This document shows, one piece after another, positions 1 to 6,874 of a DNA stretch of 15,982 nucleotides. The DNA comes from VMCP01 sp964408945 (GTDB taxonomy: Bacteria; Bacteroidota; Bacteroidia; NS11-12g; UBA955): contig CAYPBJ010000041.1 in the NCBI GenBank assembly GCA_964408945.1, positions 1-15,982 of the forward strand, in the 5' to 3' direction. The first letter of the stretch is position 1. Every line of letters starts with the position of its first letter. The translations under genes were made by a program, and so were the position numbers. Below the pieces are notes generated by a model. The model made no database searches. It saw only the letters and a list, made by a program, of their open reading frames with translations, and was not told the origin of the DNA.

Positions 1-8
1 TATCTTTG
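1..8 (+). promoter_or_regulatory. Bacteroidota -7 promoter box upstream of rpsP
   Basis: TATCTTTG matches the Bacteroidota housekeeping -7 consensus TAnnTTTG exactly. The matching -33 TTG element would lie left of the window and cannot be seen. Transcription would begin near base 12-15 and leave a leader of about 55 bases before the rpsP start. That is much longer than the leaders of most other genes in this window. Confidence 0.6.
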
Positions 9-11
9 CAG

Positions 12-45
12 TCCTTTTCGGAGGAGCGTCCTACGGGTTAGGATG
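12..45 (+). promoter_or_regulatory. candidate structured 5' leader of rpsP
   Basis: Four short complementary segments alternate here: TCCT (12-15), AGGA (22-25), TCCTA (29-33) and TAGGA (39-43). Segments 3 and 4 form a hairpin with a five-base loop, extendable by a G-T and a C-G pair to 27-45. Segment 2 can instead pair with segment 1 or segment 3. Such exclusive pairings suit autoregulation by a ribosomal protein, but this is inferred from sequence alone, and short pairings also arise by chance. Confidence 0.35.
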
Positions 46-67
46 AATAATAGAAGAAAGAGTAAAT

Positions 68-634
68 ATGGCAACCAAAATTAGATTGCAAAGACACGGT
101 AGAAAGAAAAGAGCTTTCTATCACATCGTTGTAGCAGATCAGAGATCTCCTCGCGACGGTAGATTCATCGAGAAAATCGGTACTTACAACCCCATCAGCA
201 ACCCTGCTACCATCATTCTAGACCTTGATAAGGCTGTAGATTGGTTATTGAAAGGTGCTCAACCCACTGACACCGCACGCGCTATCCTTTCTTACAAAGG
301 TGCTGCTTACAAAAAGCACTTGCAAGTAGGTGTTAACAAAGGTGCTATCACCCAAGAAGTTGCTGATCAGCGCTTCAACGAGTGGTTGAACGAAAAAGAA
401 GGCAAGGTTCAAGCAAAACGCGACGGACTTAGTCAAGCAGCAGCTGACCAACGTGCAGCAGCTCTTGCAGCTGAAGTTAAGCGCAAAGAAGATTATGCAG
501 CTAAATTAGCGGCTAAATTAGCAGAAGCTGAAGCTGCTGCTAACCCTACTGAGGAAGAAGCTACAGAAGAAGTTGCTGCTGATGACGCTACCACAGAAGG
601 TGCTGATGCACCTGCTGAAGAAAGCGCAGAATAA
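68..634 (+). CDS. rpsP: 30S ribosomal protein S16
   Basis: Ribosomal protein S16, which binds 16S rRNA during assembly of the 30S subunit. The first 80 or so residues carry the family signature: a KIRLQRHGRKK start, then IVVADQRSPRDGRFIE and the IGTYNP motif. Family members are usually 80-100 residues; this one has 188. The extra C-terminal half is low-complexity: an alanine/lysine/glutamate-rich stretch probably helical from about residue 108, then a strongly acidic end. Extended S16 tails are common in Bacteroidota, so this looks like a lineage trait rather than a fusion. It is the first gene of the rpsP-rimM-trmD cluster and its stop overlaps the rimM start in TAATG. A promoter box and a possible structured leader lie upstream. 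Confidence 0.97.
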   Translation: MATKIRLQRHGRKKRAFYHIVVADQRSPRDGRFIEKIGTYNPISNPATIILDLDKAVDWLLKGAQPTDTARAILSYKGAAYKKHLQVGVNKGAITQEVADQRFNEWLNEKEGKVQAKRDGLSQAAADQRAAALAAEVKRKEDYAAKLAAKLAEAEAAANPTEEEATEEVAADDATTEGADAPAEESAE

Positions 635-1152
635 TGACCCAGATACTGCCTCCCCCAATCATTCCTATTGGGAGAATTACCTCAAAACATGGTTATAAAG
701 GCAGTCTGAATATACTTTGGGATGATGATGACCTCATCCCTGAACCAGGGGACTACCTTTACGTTTTAATAAACGAAAAAGGAGTCCCCTTTCTCATTGA
801 AGAAATGAGCAAGTCTCTAGAAATCGTTAAACTTCAATTCATTGACTCTGAAACTCAAGCAGAAGAAATATTGGGACTCACGGTTGGATTAGACCAAAAT
901 ACCGTTGATGATGTACCGCCTCAATTTCAAATCAATGGCTTTCAATTGGTTTCTGCAGAGGGACAAGTAATAGGCCAAATTGAATCTCTTGAAGATTATC
1001 CCGGTCAAATCATGATGAACATCGTTTGCGAAAATCGCAAAATTTTAATCCCTTTTGTAGAAGAATGGATTACTCAAATCAATGAGAATGACCGAACTTT
1101 GCACATGGATTTACCCGATGGTTTGGTAGATCCAGAAAATCATGAGGATTGA
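634..1152 (+). CDS. rimM: 16S rRNA maturation factor RimM
   Basis: RimM is an assembly factor for the 30S head that binds S19 and helps late 16S rRNA processing. The N-terminal domain shows the family motif PIGRITSKHGYKG at about residues 11-23, followed by an acidic beta-barrel half. The C-terminal half, from about residue 95, fits the PRC-barrel that follows the linker in this family, including a run resembling EDYPGQIMMNI. The length of 172 residues is normal. The ATG overlaps the rpsP stop by one base and the 3' end overlaps trmD by 11 bases, so the three genes are very probably translationally coupled. The order rpsP-rimM-trmD is conserved across bacteria. Confidence 0.95.
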   Translation: MTQILPPPIIPIGRITSKHGYKGSLNILWDDDDLIPEPGDYLYVLINEKGVPFLIEEMSKSLEIVKLQFIDSETQAEEILGLTVGLDQNTVDDVPPQFQINGFQLVSAEGQVIGQIESLEDYPGQIMMNIVCENRKILIPFVEEWITQINENDRTLHMDLPDGLVDPENHED

Positions 1153-1822
1153 TATTATTTCTGCTGTTCCCGAACTATTACAAGGGCCGTTGAATCACAG
1201 CATCCCTAAGAAGGCCCAAGATAAAGGGCTTGCAGAGATAGTAGTACACAATCTTCATGAATACGGAATAGGAAAATACCGTCAAATTGATGACTATCCC
1301 TTTGGTGGAGGGGCTGGAATGGTACTGATGTGTGAACCGCTATCTAATATCATTGAAAAACTTAAATCAGAAAGAGAATACCAATACGTCATTTACACCA
1401 CACCAGACGGTAACCCTTTCAATCAAGCATTAGCCAACCAACTGAGTATTGGCGGAAATTTGATGATCATCTGTGGACATTACAAAGGCATTGACCAACG
1501 CATCAGAGACGAATACGTAAACCTTGAAATTTCCTTGGGAGATTTTGTGCTTTCCGGAGGTGAAATCGCTGCCGCGGCTATTACAGATGCCGTTGTTCGA
1601 TTAATTCCAGGTGTCATTGGGAACGAAGAAAGCGCACTGAGTGATTCTTTCCAAGACAATTTACTTGCTCCTCCTCTTTTCACTAGGCCTGAAATCTTTC
1701 ATGACAGGAAGGTACCGGAGGTATTGCTGAGTGGCAACCATAAAAAAATAGAAGAATGGAGACTGGATCAAAGCATTGAGAGAACTCAACAGCTTAGACC
1801 TGATCTTCTTAAAGACGAATAA
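1142..1822 (+). CDS. trmD: tRNA (guanine37-N1)-methyltransferase
   Basis: TrmD methylates G37 next to the anticodon of tRNAs reading CNN and related codons, using S-adenosylmethionine, which prevents +1 frameshifting. It is a SPOUT enzyme with a trefoil knot. Visible signatures are the FGGGAGM run (residues 54-60), the knot motif GHYKGIDQR (112-120) and SLGDFVLSGGE (131-141), both part of the cofactor pocket. An aspartate at residue 168, in the SALSDSF segment, matches the catalytic aspartate of the family. The ending TRPEIFHDRKVPEVLLSGNH is also typical. The length of 226 residues is normal. The start overlaps rimM by 11 bases. rplS, which follows trmD in many bacteria, is not here; an exonuclease gene begins five bases after the stop. 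Confidence 0.97.
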   Translation: MRIDIISAVPELLQGPLNHSIPKKAQDKGLAEIVVHNLHEYGIGKYRQIDDYPFGGGAGMVLMCEPLSNIIEKLKSEREYQYVIYTTPDGNPFNQALANQLSIGGNLMIICGHYKGIDQRIRDEYVNLEISLGDFVLSGGEIAAAAITDAVVRLIPGVIGNEESALSDSFQDNLLAPPLFTRPEIFHDRKVPEVLLSGNHKKIEEWRLDQSIERTQQLRPDLLKDE

Positions 1823-1827
1823 ACCCC

Positions 1828-2595
1828 ATGAAACTGAAACTTACCCGTCCGTTGGTCATTTTCGACCTTGAAACTACAGGTGTTAACATCAATCACGATC
1901 GAATTGTCGAAATATCCCTTTTGAAAATTTTCCCCAACGAAGACGAGGAATTGAGAACCTTCAGAGTAAATCCTGGAATACCTATCCCAAAGGAAGTCAG
2001 CGAGATTCACGGAATTTACGATAAAGATGTAGCTGATAAGCCTACGTTCAAACAATTGGCGCCTGAATTGAATGAGTTTCTGAAACTTTGTGATTTTGGG
2101 GGATTCAACTCCAATAAATTTGATTTCCCATTAATGGTGGAAGAATTTTACCGAGCTGAAATAGATTTCGATATTGAAAATAGAAAGTTTATTGACGTGC
2201 AACGCATTTTCCATAAAATGGAACCCCGCAACTTGACTGCTGCCGTGAAGTTCTACGTAAATGAAGATCTTGAAGGGGCGCATTCAGCAGAAGTAGACAC
2301 CATTGCCACGTGGAAAGTGCTCAAAGCCCAAATTGAAAAGTACCAATCACTACCCTCTGACGTAAAAGGCCTGCATGAATTCAGTTCAACAGATAATGCC
2401 GTAGATTTGGCAGGTAGATTTGTATTCAATCAAAAGAAAGAAGCCATTTTTAATTTTGGAAAGCACAAAGGCAAGACAATAGAAAGTGTTTTGCGCAGTG
2501 AACCTAGTTATTACAATTGGATGATGGATGGTGATTTTCCGCTTCAAACCAAGCGCGTACTCACTAAAATCAGGCTGAATATGATGAATAAATAA
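1828..2595 (+). CDS. DEDDh 3'-5' exonuclease (DnaQ/ExoX-like)
   Basis: This is a 3'-5' exonuclease of the DEDDh (RNase T / DNA polymerase III epsilon) superfamily. All three exo motifs are present: Exo I, FDLETTG with D13 and E15; Exo II, GGFNSNKFD with D99; and Exo III, the HSAEVD segment with H152 and D157. The metal-binding set therefore looks complete and the enzyme should be active. After residue 200 comes a small glycine/lysine-rich module (FNFGKHKGKT, then NWMMDGDFP), like the C-terminal domain of ExoX-type exonucleases. The substrate, DNA or RNA, cannot be decided from sequence; the neighbouring RNA-processing genes do not settle it. It follows trmD by five bases and precedes the pseudouridine synthase by five, so the genes are probably cotranscribed. 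Confidence 0.9.
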   Translation: MKLKLTRPLVIFDLETTGVNINHDRIVEISLLKIFPNEDEELRTFRVNPGIPIPKEVSEIHGIYDKDVADKPTFKQLAPELNEFLKLCDFGGFNSNKFDFPLMVEEFYRAEIDFDIENRKFIDVQRIFHKMEPRNLTAAVKFYVNEDLEGAHSAEVDTIATWKVLKAQIEKYQSLPSDVKGLHEFSSTDNAVDLAGRFVFNQKKEAIFNFGKHKGKTIESVLRSEPSYYNWMMDGDFPLQTKRVLTKIRLNMMNK

Positions 2596-2600
2596 ACACA

Positions 2601-3311
2601 TTGAAAGGTAAAAAACAACATATAACCATCATTGCTGAAACCGATCGTTGGGTTGCTATCAATAAGCCTCCTTATGTCCCAAGTCTTCCGGAAAGAGGTA
2701 AGTATACGGCTGAATCTGTATTAGAATGGTCAAGAAAACAATGGCCTGAAAGCATACTTTGCCACAGAATTGATAGAGAAACATCGGGTGCTTTATTGAT
2801 TGCAAAAGATGCTGAAACTTACAGACATGTTTCCATGCAATTTGAAAAAAGGCAAATTGAGAAAATATACCATGCCATAGTAGACGGAGTAGTTGAATTT
2901 CAAGATTTTTGGGTAGACCTTCCCATTAATACTGACAATTTAAACAACATCAAAATCGACAAACAATTCGGCAAACTAGCACAAACACATTTTCAAACTT
3001 TAGAAATATTCAGGCATTTTACCCTTTTAGAGTGCAAACCCAAAACCGGTAGACTTCACCAAATCAGAGTGCACCTTTCTTCTCAAAATGCAAAAATTGC
3101 TGCTGATGAATTGTATGGCAGTAAAACGCCCATGCTGTCTTTGGTAAAACGCAAAATATCTGGGGAAGACAGACCGTTGATTCAACGATTTGCTCTTCAC
3201 GCAAGAGAGTTAGTTTTTAAAGACTTAGAGAATCAAACCATTTCCATTCAAGCAGAATACCCAAATGATTTTGGTGTTTTCTTAAAGCTTTTAGACAAAT
3301 ACGACCGTTAA
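2601..3311 (+). CDS. RluA-family RNA pseudouridine synthase
   Basis: This enzyme converts uridine to pseudouridine in rRNA or tRNA. The catalytic motif is HRIDRETSG with the nucleophile aspartate at residue 58, preceded by the NKPPYVPS loop (21-28) that matches the family's NKPxG region. Later come the GRLHQIRVHL motif and the AADELYG segment, both standard for RluA-type folds. No S4 RNA-binding domain is present, and 236 residues is at the short end, similar to TruC-like members. The target base cannot be predicted. The start is TTG at 2601: an in-frame stop lies at 2589-2591 and the first in-frame ATG is far inside the catalytic domain. The gene begins five bases after the exonuclease stop and is followed six bases later by the YkgJ-type gene. 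Confidence 0.88.
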   Translation: MKGKKQHITIIAETDRWVAINKPPYVPSLPERGKYTAESVLEWSRKQWPESILCHRIDRETSGALLIAKDAETYRHVSMQFEKRQIEKIYHAIVDGVVEFQDFWVDLPINTDNLNNIKIDKQFGKLAQTHFQTLEIFRHFTLLECKPKTGRLHQIRVHLSSQNAKIAADELYGSKTPMLSLVKRKISGEDRPLIQRFALHARELVFKDLENQTISIQAEYPNDFGVFLKLLDKYDR

Positions 3312-3317
3312 TTCACC

Positions 3318-3806
3318 ATGAATTCCATCACCGAGGAACTAAAGCAGAAATACCGCAAAATAAAAACTTCGGTATTGGCTACTTTGAAAAAAGTAAAAGC
3401 CCATCCTCCCAGGAACTTGGACCAATGGTTTGAAGAACAACACGAACAAGTTTTTGAAAATATTGACTGTCTTTCCTGTGGAAACTGCTGTAAAACAACC
3501 AGTCCAATGCTCTTTGAAAAAGACATCGAAAGATTGAGCGGCGCACTAAAAATGAGGGAAAAGGATTTTGTACAGACTTATTTATTTTTAGATTCTGATG
3601 GTATCTATGCCATGAAATCTACGCCTTGTCCCTTTCTTGGAGCTGACAATGCTTGCTCTATTTATGACGACCGACCTAAAGCTTGTAGAGAATTTCCGCA
3701 TACCAATCAACGAAAAATGCATACACATCTGCATTTAATTCCTAAAAATGTATTGATTTGTCCAGCTGTCTATCAAATTGCTGAACGCTTAAAACAATTA
3801 AACTAA
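3318..3806 (+). CDS. YkgJ-type cysteine-cluster (putative zinc/iron-chelating) protein
   Basis: This is a member of the YkgJ / UPF0153 family, small soluble proteins thought to bind zinc or an iron-sulfur cluster. No biochemical role is firmly assigned. The N-terminal 45 residues are basic and probably helical. The family core follows, with eight cysteines at residues 51, 54, 57, 58, 104, 113, 123 and 148, in the patterns CLSCGNCC, CPFLGADNAC and IYDDRPKACREFP. The length of 162 residues is usual. It is the last gene of the rightward run and follows the pseudouridine synthase by six bases, which hints at a link to RNA modification. Its stop codon overlaps the stop of the convergent dcd gene in the tetranucleotide CTAA. 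Confidence 0.88.
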   Translation: MNSITEELKQKYRKIKTSVLATLKKVKAHPPRNLDQWFEEQHEQVFENIDCLSCGNCCKTTSPMLFEKDIERLSGALKMREKDFVQTYLFLDSDGIYAMKSTPCPFLGADNACSIYDDRPKACREFPHTNQRKMHTHLHLIPKNVLICPAVYQIAERLKQLN

Positions 3807-4339
3807 AATTGGTTCTTCCACATCATGCTTTCTACAGGGCGATCTGGTTGTCCGCTATACTTAGCATTTTTCTTGGAATTGTAAGGAACCAAAATCTCAC
3901 CTTCAACTGGGAAATAAATTAGTTGTCCAATGGGCATGCCCGCATAGATTCTCACGGGCATTTTTACAGAAATTTCCAAGGTCCAATTTCCACAAAAACC
4001 AACATCCCCTTTGCCCGCCGTAGCGTGAATGTCGATACCCAATCTACCAGTACTGCTTTTTCCTTCTAAGAAAGGAACATGGGCATGTGTTTCGGTGTAT
4101 TCCAAAGTTACACCCAAGTACAGTGTATCTGGTTGAAGAACGAATCCTTCTTCTGGAATATCAAAATGTCTGATGGTGTTGTGTTTTTTCGCATCCAATT
4201 CAGCAGCTTCGTAAACGGCCAAATGCTTGCCTAAATGAACATCGTAACTATTGCTACCCAATGCATGGCGGTCATAGGGTTGAACAATTATAGTGCCTTT
4301 TTCAATTTCTTCTAGAATGCGTTTGTCAGACAAAATCAT
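3803..4339 (-). CDS. dcd: dCTP deaminase
   Basis: This enzyme deaminates dCTP to dUTP, feeding thymidylate synthesis through dUTPase and thymidylate synthase. It is a homotrimer of the dUTPase superfamily. Family features are GSNSYDVHLG (residues 28-37), the phosphate-binding EGKSSTGRLG (92-101), an HATAG segment (105-109), the NWTLEIS motif with probable catalytic glutamate E122 (118-124), and GQLIYF followed by YSGQ near the C terminus. The length of 178 residues is normal for the monofunctional enzyme. An alternative is a bifunctional dCTP deaminase/dUTPase, which cannot be excluded. The ATG is four bases after a perfect promoter box, so the mRNA is probably leaderless. Its 3' end overlaps the convergent YkgJ-type gene by four bases. 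Confidence 0.93.
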   Translation of the reverse strand: MILSDKRILEEIEKGTIIVQPYDRHALGSNSYDVHLGKHLAVYEAAELDAKKHNTIRHFDIPEEGFVLQPDTLYLGVTLEYTETHAHVPFLEGKSSTGRLGIDIHATAGKGDVGFCGNWTLEISVKMPVRIYAGMPIGQLIYFPVEGEILVPYNSKKNAKYSGQPDRPVESMMWKNQF

Positions 4340-4343
4340 TCGG

Positions 4344-4351
4344 CAAAGATA
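4344..4351 (-). promoter_or_regulatory. -7 promoter box of dcd
   Basis: On the minus strand TATCTTTG matches TAnnTTTG exactly and is followed after only four bases by the dcd ATG. Transcription would start at or within a couple of bases of the start codon. No convincing -33 TTG is seen at the usual distance. It sits in the 27-base gap between dcd and the upstream barrel-like gene, so dcd can be transcribed independently. Confidence 0.55.
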
Positions 4352-4366
4352 AAATATTATTTGAAA

Positions 4367-5314
4367 TCAGAGTTTGGAAGGTTTTCTATCAGAGCGCAAG
4401 GGCAATGAGGTATTCTTTAGGGTAATTTCTTGCGGCCGAAAATCACCAATACGTTGAATAAAACTAATGCTAGGCAATGGGAGAACGAACAGGTTATTCA
4501 ACTTTCGGGTTTCTCCATATTTACCCTCTTCAATGTAACTCCCTCCCCAATTTGCATAATAAAGCAATCCAAAGGACCAGCTTTTGTTGGAATTCTTCTC
4601 ACTGATCAACCGAAATTGAACATTGGCGTACAGGGTATTTCTATTGAGTTCATACCTTCTAAAGTCTAAAACATAAGGGGAAGACAAGGGCCTTGATGGG
4701 TCTTCCAAGAGGGGTTGCCCATTGGAATCTCGTCTCCATTTGCTTGTGGAAGGACTGTATTGATATCCGTTTGAATACCACATTTCGCCCAACAGATAAA
4801 TGCTTCGACTGAGTTTCTTTTGACCGCCCAATTGAAATACAATGTTTCCTGATGGAGTTTTGTTGGAAGTAAGATATCCCAAAGCAACCGTAAAATGATT
4901 GTGAATTCCACCGTAGGTATAACCTGCATAAAGCATATTGGCGTCAAATTCGTTGTCTTCCATATGCAACAAACTCGTTCCATAAACATCACCAATTACA
5001 AGGCGCTGATCTTTCGCTACTTGAGTGGAATATTGAGGTGCAATGTATGCGAATGACGGGAGCACAATACCAGCGGCAATTGAGATCTCGTTGGTTATAC
5101 CATATTGAAAATCATTCATTAAACCGTTTAAGTTTTGATATTGCAACGTCCTTTTTTCAACTGGATACCCGGATTGCATAAAAACGTACCTTCCACCAAT
5201 GAGCTTGGTCTCGGAAGTGTCTTTTGACGCTGGATTAAGTGTATCTGATTTCAATTGTACAGCGGTTATCAGCCCGTGCAAAGTAAAACTCAAACATAGA
5301 AGAAAAACCTTCAT
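4367..5314 (-). CDS. hypothetical secreted protein, probable outer-membrane beta-barrel
   Basis: I do not recognise a named family. The first 20 residues form a signal peptide: MK followed by a hydrophobic run to about residue 18. The mature 295 residues are rich in aromatic and glycine positions and show many alternating amphipathic stretches, such as ISIAAGIVLPSFAYI, FDANMLYAGYTYGG, FTVALGYLT, IYLLGEMWYSNGY and WSFGLLYYANWGG. That pattern fits a small outer-membrane barrel. The C-terminal 20 residues are basic and polar, with no terminal aromatic. No TonB box, TPR, OmpA or sorting domain is seen. A promoter box ends five bases before the ATG. It lies between a WD40 gene and dcd on the same strand. 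No function can be assigned. Confidence 0.7.
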   Translation of the reverse strand: MKVFLLCLSFTLHGLITAVQLKSDTLNPASKDTSETKLIGGRYVFMQSGYPVEKRTLQYQNLNGLMNDFQYGITNEISIAAGIVLPSFAYIAPQYSTQVAKDQRLVIGDVYGTSLLHMEDNEFDANMLYAGYTYGGIHNHFTVALGYLTSNKTPSGNIVFQLGGQKKLSRSIYLLGEMWYSNGYQYSPSTSKWRRDSNGQPLLEDPSRPLSSPYVLDFRRYELNRNTLYANVQFRLISEKNSNKSWSFGLLYYANWGGSYIEEGKYGETRKLNNLFVLPLPSISFIQRIGDFRPQEITLKNTSLPLRSDRKPSKL

Positions 5315-5319
5315 ATCCG

Positions 5320-5327
5320 CAAAGTTA
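5320..5327 (-). promoter_or_regulatory. -7 promoter box of the barrel-like gene
   Basis: Minus-strand TAACTTTG is a perfect TAnnTTTG match. It lies in the 17-base gap after the WD40 stop codon and is followed by five bases and the ATG. This predicts a leaderless mRNA and a promoter independent of the WD40 gene. No -33 TTG is seen at normal spacing. Confidence 0.55.
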
Positions 5328-5331
5328 CAAT

Positions 5332-6210
5332 CTAAATATCTGTGTCATGAATGATTTTCCAACAATAAATCTGAGCGTCGTCACTACAAGAAATCAAAGT
5401 CTCTTCATCCATCCATAGAAGCGCGTTAACGCTGCTCTTGTGGATGGTTCCAGCCCTATTCCCTATAGATAAAAGTAGTTCGAGATTTTGGCGATTCCAA
5501 ATTCTAATCGATTTGTCCATGCTACCTGAAGCAATCATTTTCCCTGATGGGGAAATTGACAGTGCATGGATGGTAAACCAGTGCGCATTGACTTTTTGAA
5601 TCTCCTCAAAGGCACTGTCTAAAATTCTTATCTGTGCATCTCTACCCGCGCAGATCCAACCGCCCTCGAAATTGGACTTTATTTGAAAAATCGACATTTC
5701 GCTGATTTGTTTTGGCTCTTGAAATTGACTGTAAATATTTCCATCAGAAGATCCAACAACCCATTCATTTTGGCTATCAAAAGTGATGGTTCTCAAAGAT
5801 TTTTGCGACAATTTTAATTGACCAAGAAGTTCAAGATCTTGTGTAAATCTAAATAATGTGCCACTGCCACCTGCCACCAAAAGGTTTCCAACATCATCCA
5901 ATTGAATATCAAAAATGCCTTTTTGCATCAAAGGAATTAGAACAGGTTCTTTAGCCCTATCCAATCGATATAGGGTGCCGCTTTGGGTTCCTACAAAAAT
6001 CAAATCCGGCGAAACGGCTTTCAAAGAGAAAACGGCTTCAGAAATTTGGGCGAATAAAAATCCATCGGAAGAATGAATGCTGGGCCAATGAACCATTTTC
6101 CCTTCGCTTCCAGCAGAAAAAAAACCACTATGACTATCAGATGACAAACAATATACCGACTGTTGATGTCCTAAGAAGGCATTTTGTTTAGAAAATCTTA
6201 ATTTTGGCAT
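5332..6210 (-). CDS. WD40-repeat seven-bladed beta-propeller protein
   Basis: This is a stand-alone WD40 protein of 292 residues. Seven repeats can be counted, starting near GHQQSVYCL, ISEAVFSL, QKGIFDIQ, QKSLRTITF, EMSIFQIK, HWFTIHALS and KSSVNALLW. The best-formed blade is the sixth, with SGSMDKSIRIWN; the fourth and fifth are degenerate. The repeats fill the protein, so it should close as one propeller with no catalytic, transmembrane or signal segment. Such proteins act as binding scaffolds, and the partner is unknown. Its ATG abuts the GTG start of the divergent PPTase gene with no base between, so its promoter must lie inside the PPTase coding region. No strong candidate box was found near its start; a TATTTTTG lies 72 bases upstream (6283-6290, minus strand). 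Confidence 0.85.
   Translation of the reverse strand: MPKLRFSKQNAFLGHQQSVYCLSSDSHSGFFSAGSEGKMVHWPSIHSSDGFLFAQISEAVFSLKAVSPDLIFVGTQSGTLYRLDRAKEPVLIPLMQKGIFDIQLDDVGNLLVAGGSGTLFRFTQDLELLGQLKLSQKSLRTITFDSQNEWVVGSSDGNIYSQFQEPKQISEMSIFQIKSNFEGGWICAGRDAQIRILDSAFEEIQKVNAHWFTIHALSISPSGKMIASGSMDKSIRIWNRQNLELLLSIGNRAGTIHKSSVNALLWMDEETLISCSDDAQIYCWKIIHDTDI
6199..6206 (+). promoter_or_regulatory. -7 promoter box of the PPTase gene, inside the WD40 gene
   Basis: TAATTTTG is a perfect TAnnTTTG match within codons 2-4 of the divergent WD40 gene, four bases before the GTG at 6211. The spacing equals that of dcd, so it supports the GTG start and a leaderless mRNA. No clear -33 element is seen at 15-23 bases upstream. 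Confidence 0.5.
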
Positions 6211-6837
6211 GTGATTATTGAGGAAACTTGGATGGGAAAATCAGGCGAGACGCTTCATTTGTGGAACGCCCAAGCACTGATGCAAAAATATGCAAATTCC
6301 TCCGATACATTGATTGAAGAACTGAAGGGCCGAGAACTTGAAAGAATGATGGTAGAAACTGCCATTGACCAACTGAACCCAGGCACGTTACTGACCAAAG
6401 ATGAATATGGAAAACCCTATTGGGTGAGGCAAGGCAACCTTTTGCCAGAGATGAATTACAGCCACACCAAAGATTTATTATTTTGGGGAGAACACAGAAA
6501 CCAGCGAATTGGAGTAGATATTGAACATGAGAGGGAGCAACTTTTACGCATCAAACATAAATTTTGCAACACGGAAGAATTGCATTTTTGCCAAGATAAT
6601 GTTCAACAAATTTTATTGATTTGGACAGCGAAAGAGGCTATGTACAAGGCATACGGTCAAAAAGAAATTGATTTTAAAGAACAAATGAAAGTCTGGGATT
6701 TTGAGTATCTGAGCAATGCTCAAGCGGGTGAGTTTAAAGGCAGTTTAACAGTAGATGAGAACCTATTTCTATTTGATATTGAATTTCGCAGAAAATCACC
6801 CTATATTTTGACTTGGACTCTGCTGAATCAACCCTAA
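6211..6837 (+). CDS. 4'-phosphopantetheinyl transferase superfamily protein
   Basis: A Sfp-type enzyme that transfers 4'-phosphopantetheine from coenzyme A to a serine of a carrier protein, activating fatty-acid or other acyl carrier proteins. Signatures are the metal-binding GVDIE motif (about residues 96-100), an acidic FCNTEE segment, and IWTAKEAMYKAYG, which matches the WxxKEA motif. A KDEYGKPYW stretch followed by NYSHT matches the upstream substrate-binding part. The length of 208 residues is usual for Bacteroidota members. The carrier protein is not encoded here. I chose the GTG at 6211 because a promoter box sits four bases upstream; the alternative ATG at 6232 would give a protein seven residues shorter and a leader of about 20 bases. 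lepA follows 37 bases downstream with its own promoter box. Confidence 0.87.
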   Translation: MIIEETWMGKSGETLHLWNAQALMQKYANSSDTLIEELKGRELERMMVETAIDQLNPGTLLTKDEYGKPYWVRQGNLLPEMNYSHTKDLLFWGEHRNQRIGVDIEHEREQLLRIKHKFCNTEELHFCQDNVQQILLIWTAKEAMYKAYGQKEIDFKEQMKVWDFEYLSNAQAGEFKGSLTVDENLFLFDIEFRRKSPYILTWTLLNQP

Positions 6838-6856
6838 AAACACCCTAGAATTCACG

Positions 6857-6864
6857 TATATTTG
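6857..6864 (+). promoter_or_regulatory. -7 promoter box of lepA
   Basis: TATATTTG followed by CA matches TAnnTTTG perfectly and lies in the 37-base gap before lepA, ten bases before the ATG. The predicted leader is only about 4-7 bases. A -33 TTG is not obvious at the expected distance. Confidence 0.55.
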
Positions 6865-6874
6865 CAGTTCGTTT

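Noticed and set aside
4666..4995. 109-residue minus-strand open frame, possibly a frameshifted fragment
   Set aside because: It is an out-of-frame shadow of the barrel-like gene, whose own frame is continuous across the region; no family features are seen in it.
4367..5314. Lipoprotein signal around Cys7 of the barrel-like protein
   Set aside because: The cysteine lies inside the hydrophobic run, far too near the N terminus, and lacks a lipobox.
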